Below, in pieces: positions 25,794 to 34,849 of a stretch of 56,185 bases of DNA (positions are counted from its first letter, which is position 1; each line of letters starts with the position of its first letter). The translations under genes were made by a program, and so were the position numbers. The notes below the pieces were generated by a model that had not been told where the DNA came from, made no database searches, and worked only from the letters and a program-made list of their open reading frames with translations. This DNA is from an uncultured Bacteroides sp. (GTDB lineage Bacteria > Bacteroidota > Bacteroidia > Bacteroidales > Bacteroidaceae), in NCBI GenBank assembly GCA_900544075.1, contig UQTJ01000021.1:1-56185 (forward strand). Reading direction: 5' to 3'.

Positions 25794-27878
25794 CTATTCG
25801 TTAACTTCGTTGACTTCACAGTTTTCAGCAAGATAGCTATTGTAGAGAGCTTCCTGAGAGCGGAATGGTGTTTCATCTTCTTCGAGAGAAACAAACTTGT
25901 TATCACCAAATCCGTCGACTATACGTCCCTGAAGCGTATCTTTAAGTCCATATTCTACAATACGTTTCAATTCACCTTTTATGGCCGGGTCGTAAACCGG
26001 AGTAATTACCTCTACACGGTTGTCAAGATTTCGCGGCATCCAGTCGGCAGAACCCATGAAAATCTTTTCCTCTCCTCCTGCTGCAAATATAAAGATACGT
26101 GAGTGTTCCAGATAACGGTCAATAATACCTGTAATTCTGATATTGCTGCTCACTCCCGGTATTCCCGGTACCAGAGAACAGTTTCCTCGTACTACCAAAT
26201 CAATATCCACTCCGGCCTGAGATGCCTCATAAAGTTTTTCAACCATTACCGGGTCTGTGATATGGTTTATCTTAATCTTAATATATGCAGGTTTTCCAGC
26301 CTTGCGGTTCTTTATCTCATTGTTTACAAGAGTAATAAACTTGTTTTTCATCTCATTTGGTGAAACAAGCAACTCTTTAAACTTAATCGGTGTGTAAGGA
26401 CGTTCGATAAAGTCGAATACCGCATCAACATCGTTTACAAGTCTTCTTGAAGCAGTCATCAATACACAGTCCGTGTACATACGGGCATTACCTTCGTGGA
26501 AGTTACCTGTACTTACGCAAGCGATATCCGGACCGGTCTTCATACCGATGTGTGTAATCTTGGAGTGTACCTTCAAGCCTTCTACTCCGAATATGACCTT
26601 GATACCTGCATCCTGCATTTTCTTTGACCAGCTTATATTTGAAGCCTCATCGAAACGGGCAAGCAACTCAATTACTACTGTAACTTTCTTTCCGTTTCGT
26701 GCTGCACCGATAAGGGCCTTTACAACCTTAGATTCCTTGGCAAGACGGTACAAAGTAATTTTGATACTGTTAACCCTCTTGCTTACAGCAGCTTCCTGAA
26801 GCACTCTGATGAATGAGTCAAAGTTATGATAAGGAACATGAATGAATCTGTCCTTCTCCTGAATCTTAGACAAAAGACTTTCCGGACCGTCAAGCTCCTT
26901 TTTCATAATAGGAGTCCATGCCGGATATTTCAGATTCTTCCTTCCGCAATCAGGGAATTTCATCAGGTCCTTATGATTCTGGTAACGGCCGCCGGAAAGG
27001 ATAGTATCCCATGAATCGACATCCAGCTTGTTGAGAACACGTTTCATCAGGTCTTTTGGCATATCACCGTCGTAAATAACACGGAGAGGTTCACCACGCT
27101 TACGGCTCTTTACACCTTTCGAAATCTTCTGCAACGTACCTGTTCTCAGGTCATTATCGATTTCCATTTCAGCGTCACGTGTAAACTTGAAGGCATATGC
27201 TTCGTATTTTGTATATTCCAGTCCTTCGAAAACTATAGGAAGACAACATCTGACCACATCATCAAGATACATCATGTAGCTCTTGCCGTCATTATCCGGA
27301 AGACGGACAAAGCGTCCGCATAATCCTACCGGAAGTTCCAGAAACGCATAATCTGTTATATTTTTTGAATTCTGGTTTTTCTGAAGTTTTACAGCTAAGT
27401 AAATATTCTCGTCAGTTTCAGAATCAAGAGTCTTTACAGCAGAGAACCATACAGGAACAATAAAACCGTTCAGCTTCTCTTTATAATACGAACGGATATA
27501 CTCCAACTGTTCAGGAGTGACATTATCATTATCAACCAAGAATATGTTTTCTTTTTCCAAATCAGAGATAACACTTTCTACAGCCTGTTCGTACTCCTTG
27601 GCATACTCCGAATTTAGCTTAGTGATTTTCTTGATTATCTTCTTGGCCTTCTCCCTATCTTTGGCGGCAGACTTGTCCTCACATTCGGCAATACGGTTCT
27701 GTGAAGCCATACGAACACGGAAGAATTCATCAAGATTGTTGGAATAGATTCCAAGAAATGCCATCCTTTCGAGCAAAGGAACATGTTGGCGCGTTGCCTC
27801 CTGCAAAATACGCCTGTTAAAATACATCCAGCTGATATCTCTTTCAAGATATGGGTTTTCTTTCTTCTTAATTGCCAT
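25794..27878 (-). CDS. ppk1: polyphosphate kinase 1
   Basis: It builds inorganic polyphosphate from ATP. The 694-residue protein has the PPK1 order: an N-terminal helical domain beginning YLERDISWMYFNRRIL, a middle domain, and two phospholipase-D-like C-terminal domains. The autophosphorylated His is expected at His438 in LKVHSKITHIG. The second PLD-like half has GSADWMPRNLDNRVEV. It heads the ppk1-ppx pair. The tail after about residue 680 is acidic and variable. No clear TAnnTTTG box was found upstream. Confidence 0.97.
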   Translation of the reverse strand: MAIKKKENPYLERDISWMYFNRRILQEATRQHVPLLERMAFLGIYSNNLDEFFRVRMASQNRIAECEDKSAAKDREKAKKIIKKITKLNSEYAKEYEQAVESVISDLEKENIFLVDNDNVTPEQLEYIRSYYKEKLNGFIVPVWFSAVKTLDSETDENIYLAVKLQKNQNSKNITDYAFLELPVGLCGRFVRLPDNDGKSYMMYLDDVVRCCLPIVFEGLEYTKYEAYAFKFTRDAEMEIDNDLRTGTLQKISKGVKSRKRGEPLRVIYDGDMPKDLMKRVLNKLDVDSWDTILSGGRYQNHKDLMKFPDCGRKNLKYPAWTPIMKKELDGPESLLSKIQEKDRFIHVPYHNFDSFIRVLQEAAVSKRVNSIKITLYRLAKESKVVKALIGAARNGKKVTVVIELLARFDEASNISWSKKMQDAGIKVIFGVEGLKVHSKITHIGMKTGPDIACVSTGNFHEGNARMYTDCVLMTASRRLVNDVDAVFDFIERPYTPIKFKELLVSPNEMKNKFITLVNNEIKNRKAGKPAYIKIKINHITDPVMVEKLYEASQAGVDIDLVVRGNCSLVPGIPGVSSNIRITGIIDRYLEHSRIFIFAAGGEEKIFMGSADWMPRNLDNRVEVITPVYDPAIKGELKRIVEYGLKDTLQGRIVDGFGDNKFVSLEEDETPFRSQEALYNSYLAENCEVNEVNE

Positions 27879-27991
27879 AATAACTACTAAATTTTCTGCA
27901 AAGGAAAGTAATACTTGTTACAATGTTATTGCAATTTACAAAAAAAATCAATACAATATAACATGAGATAGTACAAAATGCTTAAGCCTCA

Positions 27992-29110
27992 TTAAATATA
28001 CTCTTCCACCATATACATGTTATGCATAAATGCTGTGGAAGCCAAACCTTCAAGTTCATTGACTATCATGTACTCAGCTGAGTTAACCCATTCTCTAAAT
28101 CTTGTATCAGGCTTATATGTTTCTGCAAATTTCAGCAGTTTGGCAAGGTCAAAATCATCATCCACTATACCGGCAGAACTTTTCATGGCATCGTAAGCAT
28201 TGCATTCCTGCTCTATATGCGCCGGAACCATCATCAATGGTTTGCCTAAATACATTGCTTCGCATACTGACTCAAAACCGGCAGTGCTTGCATATGCCTT
28301 GCAGCCGGACATCTGGCGCAGGAACTCCACATCATCCAACTGATAGAAGGACAGTGTTTCGTCTATTTTCTTAACCGGCGTTTCCTCCCATCGGTCCCAG
28401 AAAAAGCGTAATGGAGTTTCAGGATGTTCTTTATGCCATCGCATTATGCACTCTGAGAAACCCGAATTTACCATATATCCATGTATATAATCGCCGTTTG
28501 TGACTTCCTGACGGAAAACATCACGCCTAAGTAATGGAGGTACAACTTTTATTCTTTTACTTTTGTCATCTTTCATACTGCGGAACGAAAGAGCCAGATA
28601 TTCTTTTGCCCCCAAAGCAGTCAGACGTGTAAACATATTGAGTAGTTTCATTCCGAATTTATGCTTTTCAGGCATTTCGAAATCCTTATGCAGAAAAAGA
28701 TACTGATGGCCTATGCATACCTGAGGAACTGCCGGACGATACAAGAAATATGTCAAACCGGTCAGCAGTTCATAAAAATTGATAACCATATCTGCACCGG
28801 TTTTAATAATACGCTCATTGATATAGTGCATGCTTCTCAAATACTCAGGCACTTTAGCTATATTATACAATACACTACGAGTGATATTGACACGCTTGTT
28901 TGCAGGTGTAGGCAGAAAATTAGGACTTACGAACTGTTTTACCGGTGCATGTACGCTACGGGTAAAAAATCCCGGGAGTCTTCTTGACTCACTTTTTCCA
29001 ACCAATATTTCCACCACTTCGTGTCCGCTTCTGAGCAGTACATTCTCCAAAGTTATAGCTTGGGTAAGGTGTCCGCGACCTTCCCCCTGTACAATAAACA
29101 AAAATTTCAT
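27992..29110 (-). CDS. GT-B-type glycosyltransferase (MGT/COG1819-like)
   Basis: A 372-residue protein starting FLFIVQGEGRGHLTQAITL, the glycine-rich N-terminal loop of GT-B enzymes such as MurG and UGT-like transferases. The C-terminal half has AYASTAGFESVCEAMYLGKPLMMVPAHIEQECNA (about 283-316), a typical donor-sugar binding region. Acceptor and donor are unknown. Its ATG overlaps the stop of the upstream LpxH-like gene by 4 bp. That coupling suggests both act on a lipid or envelope precursor. Confidence 0.87.
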   Translation of the reverse strand: MKFLFIVQGEGRGHLTQAITLENVLLRSGHEVVEILVGKSESRRLPGFFTRSVHAPVKQFVSPNFLPTPANKRVNITRSVLYNIAKVPEYLRSMHYINERIIKTGADMVINFYELLTGLTYFLYRPAVPQVCIGHQYLFLHKDFEMPEKHKFGMKLLNMFTRLTALGAKEYLALSFRSMKDDKSKRIKVVPPLLRRDVFRQEVTNGDYIHGYMVNSGFSECIMRWHKEHPETPLRFFWDRWEETPVKKIDETLSFYQLDDVEFLRQMSGCKAYASTAGFESVCEAMYLGKPLMMVPAHIEQECNAYDAMKSSAGIVDDDFDLAKLLKFAETYKPDTRFREWVNSAEYMIVNELEGLASTAFMHNMYMVEEYI

Positions 29111-29907
29111 GATGCAGCAGATAAAAGTGTAAGTTTTGCAGTCTTGCTCAATTGATTTGTCACTTCAGAATAGTTCACCACTTCCCATTCTCCGTTTTCA
29201 TCTTCCGTAAGTGCGGAAAGAGTTTCAACCCAGTCGCCGGAGTTAAGATAGTGAATACCGTCTACCATCCTGTTTTCAGGATGATGTATATGTCCGCAGA
29301 TCACACCGTCGCACTCACGTTTTCGGGCGAAATCTACAAGAACCTTTTCAAAATCGGAAATGTAAGAAACTGCAGATTTTACTTTATGTTTTATTGCCTG
29401 CGACAACGAAAAATAAGGTTTGCCGTGTTTGGCTCTATACCTATTGTACATACCGTTCATCCAAAGCAATAAGGTATATCCCACATCACCCAACTTTGCC
29501 AACCATTTCATCTCGGTTGTAACCTTATCGAATACATCGCCGTGGGTAACGAAATAATGGCGTCCGTTGCTTTCCAATATATAATCTTTCACAATACTGA
29601 TGTTGGAAAACTGCAATGGAACAAGATTATCAAGGAAATCATCATGATTGCCACGAACATAAATAACCTCTGTGCCGCACTTTTCCATCATCTTCATTAT
29701 AATCTTAAAAAAACGGGTGTGCTGAGGTTTCCACTTCCTTACACCCGATTTCTGCAAATGCCATCCGTCAATGATATCGCCGTTAAGAATAAGGCGGTCA
29801 CAATCCACTGTACTAAGGAAATCACTTACCTCATCCACTTTAGAATGAGTTGTTCCCAAATGAATATCCGATAAAACGATTGTTCTGTAATGTGGTCTTA
29901 ATTCCAT
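29107..29907 (-). CDS. LpxH-like (COG2908) metallophosphoesterase
   Basis: A 266-residue calcineurin-fold hydrolase with the motifs SDIHLG (Asp14, His16), NGDIIDGW (Asp44), RGNHDDFL (Asn87, His88), THGDVFDKV near 120 and CGHIHHPE near residue 209. Family members hydrolyse UDP-diacylglucosamine or other pyrophosphates. Since a more canonical lpxH is at 11453-12226, this copy may act on a different lipid-linked or nucleotide substrate. It overlaps the downstream glycosyltransferase by 4 bp. Confidence 0.87.
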   Translation of the reverse strand: MELRPHYRTIVLSDIHLGTTHSKVDEVSDFLSTVDCDRLILNGDIIDGWHLQKSGVRKWKPQHTRFFKIIMKMMEKCGTEVIYVRGNHDDFLDNLVPLQFSNISIVKDYILESNGRHYFVTHGDVFDKVTTEMKWLAKLGDVGYTLLLWMNGMYNRYRAKHGKPYFSLSQAIKHKVKSAVSYISDFEKVLVDFARKRECDGVICGHIHHPENRMVDGIHYLNSGDWVETLSALTEDENGEWEVVNYSEVTNQLSKTAKLTLLSAAS

Positions 29908-30000
29908 TTCTCTTTCATTTTTGTACGATGCAAAATAACGGAATCGATATTACAAAGACGTGTACTTTAGGTTAATAAGGTAATACATTTCTGGAAATAA

Positions 30001-30051
30001 AAAAGGAAGATATAAATTTCCGAATTACTCAGCTATTTATATCTTCCTTTT
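30001..30051 (-). terminator. terminator of the tRNA-Leu gene
   Basis: A 17-bp perfect stem (30001-30017 with 30035-30051) lies 3 nt beyond the tRNA 3' end, with T runs on either strand. Confidence 0.85.
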
Positions 30052-30053
30052 CG

Positions 30054-30135
30054 TGCGCCTGATAGGACTCGAACCTACACGTCTCACGACACCAGATCCT
30101 AAGTCTGGCGCGGCTACCAATTACGCCACAGGCGC
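30054..30135 (-). tRNA. tRNA-Leu (anticodon UAG)
   Basis: An 82-nt class II tRNA can be folded. The acceptor stem is GCGCCTG with CAGGCGC and an A discriminator. The anticodon arm CCAGA-CTTAGGA-TCTGG gives anticodon TAG (reads CUA and related Leu codons). It has a long variable arm and a T-arm with TTCGAGT. The CCA end is not encoded. A promoter with ideal spacing lies upstream at 30165-30195 and a strong terminator follows, so it is an independent transcription unit placed after the S41 gene. Confidence 0.97.
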
Positions 30136-30164
30136 GTGAGAAGCTTTATTTCTCATTTGCGATG

Positions 30165-30195
30165 CAAAGGTAGGCATTTTTTTTATTCCTGCAAA
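30165..30195 (-). promoter_or_regulatory. consensus Bacteroides promoter for tRNA-Leu
   Basis: On the minus strand TTTG (30195-30192), a 19-nt spacer and TACCTTTG (30172-30165) match the consensus exactly. The start would be about 20 nt before the tRNA. It lies directly after the S41 stop codon. Confidence 0.8.
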
Positions 30196-30199
30196 CATT

Positions 30200-31231
30200 T
30201 CACTGATTTTTTTTCAGCAAAACACATGCTTCTTCTATTATTGTATCTTTTCCACGCAATATATCAGCTTCCGACATGTCTACACGGACATCCGGTTCAA
30301 TGCCAAACTCTATCTGATTCATTTCGGCATCATACATAGGTGCAGCAGAAAATCTTATCAACCATCCGTTAGGAATTTCAGACGAGAAAGGCAGACCGGA
30401 ACCTCCACCGGTCTTATCGCCCATTATTGTAACCATTGGCATACTTTTCATACAGTTCACAAAATCGTTAGTAGAACTGTACGAACGTCTGTTTGACAAT
30501 ACCACAGCTTTCTTCTGCCAGCGTACGCCATTTGACGGCTCGATATAGACCGGTTCGGGTATTGAGAACTCATTATGTCCTGGCCCCATTTTGTGCGACA
30601 TATATCCCACGAGTATCTTCTCGTTGGTAAACCTTGCTGCGAGTTTCTGTGCAGTAGTCAGATTTCCACCTCCGTTGTTTCTGACATCTATTATCAGTCC
30701 GTCGCAAAGCTCCATCTCTTTAAGCATATAATCGAGATTTCCATCCCCTATACCATCCGAGAAGCTCGAACAATACACATAGCCTATATTATTCTCCAAT
30801 ATCTGATATGTCAATCCGGAAGTTATGACATAATCCTTGCCTAAGTAGTTGCTCTGAATACTGTCGCTGAAATTACGCGGATATGCATCAAACCATTCCC
30901 TATACTGCGAACTGCCATATCCGCTGCTCAGATTAACATGCCCGTCGCGCAGTTCGTTCACCATTTCGGACAGCACCTCGAAAAGGTTATAGCTCGACAT
31001 ATTCGGAGTTATACGTTTAGAATATCTGGAATACACCTCATCCCAATCAAGTCCATACACTTCTTTCTTATAATCAAGAAAACAATATTGCTCGTCTATT
31101 ATTCTCCACAAAGATTCAAAATTAGCCTGAGGGGTATTTCCTGATACATCCTCTCTGATGCACGATGCCGAAACCGCAGACATTACGACACAAAACAATA
31201 TTGCAAATAAAGAATTGTTCCTTAGTTTCAT
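30200..31231 (-). CDS. S41-family peptidase-like lipoprotein
   Basis: A 343-residue envelope protein. The N-terminus is a lipoprotein signal ending SASC (Cys24), followed by IRED, acidic enough to suggest outer-membrane export. The S41 (tail-specific protease/C-terminal processing) core has an N-terminal helical part, the strand-loop LIIDVRNNGGGNLTTA near residue 177, and VVLSNRRSYSSTNDFVNC near 243, containing the candidate nucleophile Ser. GDKTGGGSGLPF near 276 could carry the partner residue. Substrate is unknown. It is 18 bp downstream of the DUF3316 gene and probably co-transcribed from parC. Confidence 0.88.
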   Translation of the reverse strand: MKLRNNSLFAILFCVVMSAVSASCIREDVSGNTPQANFESLWRIIDEQYCFLDYKKEVYGLDWDEVYSRYSKRITPNMSSYNLFEVLSEMVNELRDGHVNLSSGYGSSQYREWFDAYPRNFSDSIQSNYLGKDYVITSGLTYQILENNIGYVYCSSFSDGIGDGNLDYMLKEMELCDGLIIDVRNNGGGNLTTAQKLAARFTNEKILVGYMSHKMGPGHNEFSIPEPVYIEPSNGVRWQKKAVVLSNRRSYSSTNDFVNCMKSMPMVTIMGDKTGGGSGLPFSSEIPNGWLIRFSAAPMYDAEMNQIEFGIEPDVRVDMSEADILRGKDTIIEEACVLLKKNQ

Positions 31232-31249
31232 ACCGATAACTTTTTTAAA

Positions 31250-32098
31250 TCAAAATGGAGTAACTTTAGACGGAAGACTTATCCTGTTCTTTCCTCTTAT
31301 CATGTGAAAGTTTCTGACAAAGCCTATCATGAAATTATGCGAGTAGAAATGACTCTTCAGATTATTGACCTTGGCCTGCTGGATGTCACACAGATAACCG
31401 GCACGCATTATGGTCTTGCCAACAGGGAAGTCAAGTGTCAGCATCTGGCGCAGCGACGGCGCGTTATGAAAGGACGTAAACAGTACGTTTCTGCCACCGT
31501 GTCCCAAAGAGAATATCTCATAATATGACTGTCCGTATTCAGGGGAGAACATCACCCCCATAAAAGGCAGATTAGCCTGGTATCTCACGACCATGGGATA
31601 TCTTGCTATCCTGAACTTATATATAGCCATTGCCGACGCATCAATATTGCCGTAAACCTTTGCCTGAGCCGGATTGTTGGAATTGCGTGTATTGTAAATA
31701 AATCCGCCATTAAGGTCAATCATCGGTCCAAACAGAATCTTCAGATTCCCGTTCACATTATACTGATAATGCAGGGCATAAGTCCAGTTGAACATTCCTG
31801 AATAAGAGGTTGAGGACTTGGAGATATTATCTGTAGATGAACAGTTAACCTGCACAATACGCTGTGCAGACACACGTCCTCCCATCAACCTTGTCATACG
31901 CATGCTCTCATGCATGAACCTGAGTTCCGGGCCTTTGTACTCCAAAGGAGAAAGATATGTATCGTACACATTGGTCTTTCCTATACCGACCATAGCGGAA
32001 CGTACAAGATACTTCTCATGCGACAAAGTATCCTGCGCCGATATTCCGACACAAGATACCAACAGTATTAACAAGACTGATATATATAATCTACACAT
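31250..32098 (-). CDS. DUF3316 envelope protein
   Basis: A 282-residue exported protein with a signal peptide (about 21 residues, ending GISAQ) and a beta-rich body, matching the Bacteroidetes-specific DUF3316 family. Family function is not known; the pattern suggests a small outer-membrane or periplasmic beta protein. It starts 6 bp after the parC stop and is followed after 18 bp by the S41 lipoprotein gene, so parC-DUF3316-S41 looks like one operon. Confidence 0.8.
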   Translation of the reverse strand: MCRLYISVLLILLVSCVGISAQDTLSHEKYLVRSAMVGIGKTNVYDTYLSPLEYKGPELRFMHESMRMTRLMGGRVSAQRIVQVNCSSTDNISKSSTSYSGMFNWTYALHYQYNVNGNLKILFGPMIDLNGGFIYNTRNSNNPAQAKVYGNIDASAMAIYKFRIARYPMVVRYQANLPFMGVMFSPEYGQSYYEIFSLGHGGRNVLFTSFHNAPSLRQMLTLDFPVGKTIMRAGYLCDIQQAKVNNLKSHFYSHNFMIGFVRNFHMIRGKNRISLPSKVTPF

Positions 32099-32104
32099 AA
32101 TATC

Positions 32105-34741
32105 TTAGAATAACTTCATCTGACCGTCGTCTTCGTTCACCATTTCTTCCGAGTCGTTCACCGCTTCGTCCACTTCCTCAGTCTGTACCTCAGGCTCCTC
32201 TCTGACTATCGGCTCCAGTTCCTCTATCTTGTCGATGGCAAATGTAGTAAGTCGTTTTCCTTTGGCCTTAAAGCTCTTGACACCTACGAACTCGCCGGCA
32301 TCGACTATCATCGGTTCTCTGAAGCTGTCATGTCCGCCGAACACTACGTTTATCCTTGGATATGTTTCCGAAGTAAGAAGCAACAGTTCATTCTGTTTAT
32401 TCTCGCCAAGGAAGTTCTGACGCTTTGTACTCTGCTCGAAACAGAATCTCTTCAGATACGGATAGTTCTGCTGGTCGGCATCATAGAGTACTGCAGTCCA
32501 TACCTTTTCAGGGTCGTACTTCTCGAGAATCATTATATCAGAATCGTAATGGTTGTTCAAGTCAAAGTCTGATGTATAGAATTCACCGTTCTTGTGTACC
32601 ACCAATATGCTGTCCTCGCTATGGAACTCTCCGAGATATTCTCCGCGTCCGTCATAGTTCAGTCTGAGCACGTCATAGTCGAACCATACTTTTCGACCTC
32701 CCAAAGTAGAACCGCCGCGATGTTTCAGGCTGATTTTGTGTACCTCAAGACGGGTAAGCAGATTACCCATCGACTGACGGCCCTTGATGGAAATCTCACT
32801 GAAGTCGCGTTCCAAAATCAGTTTCTTTATTCTCGGGTTCGGTCTGAGAGCAACCTTCACCACTTCGGCCTCACCGTTAGGATTGGCAGTGAAATACATT
32901 ATCTTAGAACCCGGATTACCCTGAGTGACATCATACTCGCGGTCGCGTATCATCGAAGTGACGTTGAAGCGCTTTATGAAGTACGCTCCATCCTTACCGT
33001 CGCGGTATATCACATTATATATAGTACGCTTGTCATTCTTCTTGAAGATATTCACATATAGGATATTCTTACCCACAAACAGTTTGTCGCTGATTCTCAC
33101 TATCTTGTACTTACCGTCCTTATAGAATATTATCACATCGTCTATATCCGAACAGTTGCATACAAATTCATCCTTCTTCAGCCCTGTTCCTATGAAACCT
33201 TCCTCACGGTTGATATAAAGTTTTTCGTTTGCTTCTGCCACCTTGGTTGCAACAATGACATCGAAGTTTCTGATTTCGGTCTTACGCTCGAAGTTCTTGC
33301 CGTACTTGGCTTTCAAGCCCTCGTACCAGTTGATGGTATAATCCGTGATGTGCGCAAGATGATTGTCTATTTCCTCTATCTCGCCTTTCAGACGTGCTAT
33401 CAGTTCGTCAGCCTTATCCTTGTTGAACTTCAGGATACGTGCCATCTTAATCTCCATCAGTTTCAGAATATCCTCCTTGGTTACTTCGCGCACCATCTGA
33501 GGATAGAACGGAGTCAGACGGTCGTCAATATGTTCGCACGCCGCATCCATGTTTTCCGCCTGTTCAAACTTGGCATCCTTGTATATACGCTCTTCGATGA
33601 ATATTTTCTCCAATGAAGCAAAATGCAGAGCTTCAAGTTTTTCCTCGCGCTCGATATTCAGTTCCTGACGGAGCAGGTCCAATGTATTGTCTGTAGATTT
33701 CTTAAGCACATCACTCACAGACAGGAAATGAGGTTTCTTATTGTCTATCACACAGCAGTTCGGCGAGATATTAACCTCACAGTCTGTAAATGCATACAGC
33801 GCATCGAGTGTCTTGTCAGACGAAACACCCGGAGCAAGATGCACAAGAATCTCAACCTTACCGGCTGTATTGTCTTCCACCTTCTTGACCTTGATTTTAC
33901 CTTTCTCAACAGCCTTAAGGATAGAGTCTATAAGCGAAGATGTAGTCTTCCCGTATGGGATTTCACTGATACACAGTGTCTTGTTATCAAGCTTTGATAT
34001 CTTGGCTCTCACGCGCACTACTCCTCCGCGCTCACCGTCATTATATCTCGATACATCTATCGAGCCTCCTGTCTGGAAATCCGGATAAAGCTGGAACGGT
34101 TCGCCTTTGAGATACGCTATGGAAGCATCGCAAAGTTCGTTGAAGTTATGTGGAAGAATCTTTGACGACAGACCTACAGCAATACCTTCTACCCCCTGAG
34201 CCAACAGCAAAGGGAACTTGACCGGCAGAGTTATAGGTTCTCTGTTTCGTCCGTCGTAGGACGACTGCCACTGAGTAGTTTTCGGATTGAAAACCACATC
34301 CAAAGCAAATTTTGATAAACGGGCCTCGATATAACGCGGAGCAGCCGCACTGTCGCCTGTAAGGATATTACCCCAGTTTCCCTGACAGTCTATGAGAAGT
34401 TCCTTCTGTCCCAACTGAACCAAGGCATCACCTATTGAGGCATCACCGTGAGGATGAAACTGCATGGTATGACCTACGATGTTTGCCACCTTGTTGTACC
34501 TTCCGTCGTCCAGACGCTTCATGGAGTGCAGTATTCGTCTTTGCACAGGCTTCAGTCCGTCATTGATATGCGGTACGGCTCTTTCAAGTATTACATACGA
34601 TGCATAATCAAGAAACCAGTTCTGATACATACCGCTCAGCTGATGTCTTACCGCATCATTTGAGGTATCTGCCGGTTTATAATCAGAATGGCCTTCACCT
34701 TCCTGTAAATCGTTCTCTTTATCAAATGTATCTTCGCTCAT
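32105..34741 (-). CDS. parC: DNA topoisomerase IV (gyrase-like) subunit A
   Basis: A type IIA topoisomerase breakage-reunion subunit of 878 residues from ATG 34741; an in-frame extension to 34759 starts at a non-ATG codon. The N-terminal domain has DGLKPVQRRILHSM, HPHGDASIGDALV and the active-site Tyr in AAPRYIEARLSKFA near residue 137. The C-terminal part lacks a clear gyrase box (QRRGGKG-like), so ParC is preferred over GyrA. The very end is highly acidic. No parE gene is adjacent in this window. A TAAATTTG promoter box precedes it. Confidence 0.92.
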   Translation of the reverse strand: MSEDTFDKENDLQEGEGHSDYKPADTSNDAVRHQLSGMYQNWFLDYASYVILERAVPHINDGLKPVQRRILHSMKRLDDGRYNKVANIVGHTMQFHPHGDASIGDALVQLGQKELLIDCQGNWGNILTGDSAAAPRYIEARLSKFALDVVFNPKTTQWQSSYDGRNREPITLPVKFPLLLAQGVEGIAVGLSSKILPHNFNELCDASIAYLKGEPFQLYPDFQTGGSIDVSRYNDGERGGVVRVRAKISKLDNKTLCISEIPYGKTTSSLIDSILKAVEKGKIKVKKVEDNTAGKVEILVHLAPGVSSDKTLDALYAFTDCEVNISPNCCVIDNKKPHFLSVSDVLKKSTDNTLDLLRQELNIEREEKLEALHFASLEKIFIEERIYKDAKFEQAENMDAACEHIDDRLTPFYPQMVREVTKEDILKLMEIKMARILKFNKDKADELIARLKGEIEEIDNHLAHITDYTINWYEGLKAKYGKNFERKTEIRNFDVIVATKVAEANEKLYINREEGFIGTGLKKDEFVCNCSDIDDVIIFYKDGKYKIVRISDKLFVGKNILYVNIFKKNDKRTIYNVIYRDGKDGAYFIKRFNVTSMIRDREYDVTQGNPGSKIMYFTANPNGEAEVVKVALRPNPRIKKLILERDFSEISIKGRQSMGNLLTRLEVHKISLKHRGGSTLGGRKVWFDYDVLRLNYDGRGEYLGEFHSEDSILVVHKNGEFYTSDFDLNNHYDSDIMILEKYDPEKVWTAVLYDADQQNYPYLKRFCFEQSTKRQNFLGENKQNELLLLTSETYPRINVVFGGHDSFREPMIVDAGEFVGVKSFKAKGKRLTTFAIDKIEELEPIVREEPEVQTEEVDEAVNDSEEMVNEDDGQMKLF

Positions 34742-34776
34742 TTTTAGTATATTAATCAAGAATAAAACAGTCTTTG

Positions 34777-34784
34777 CAAATTTA
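34777..34784 (-). promoter_or_regulatory. -7 element TAAATTTG for parC
   Basis: CAAATTTA on the plus strand reads TAAATTTG on the minus strand, 36 nt before the parC ATG. Confidence 0.5.
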
Positions 34785-34791
34785 AGAAAAA

Positions 34792-34824
34792 AAGAGGATA
34801 TACCACGAAAAGATATATCCTCTT
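34792..34824 (-). terminator. terminator of the POT transporter gene
   Basis: AAGAGGATATA (34792-34802) pairs with TATATCCTCTT (34814-34824). On the minus strand it is followed by TTTTTTTCTT, 26 bp after the transporter stop. Confidence 0.85.
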
Positions 34825-34849
34825 ATTAGTCTATTTTATTATAATTCTG

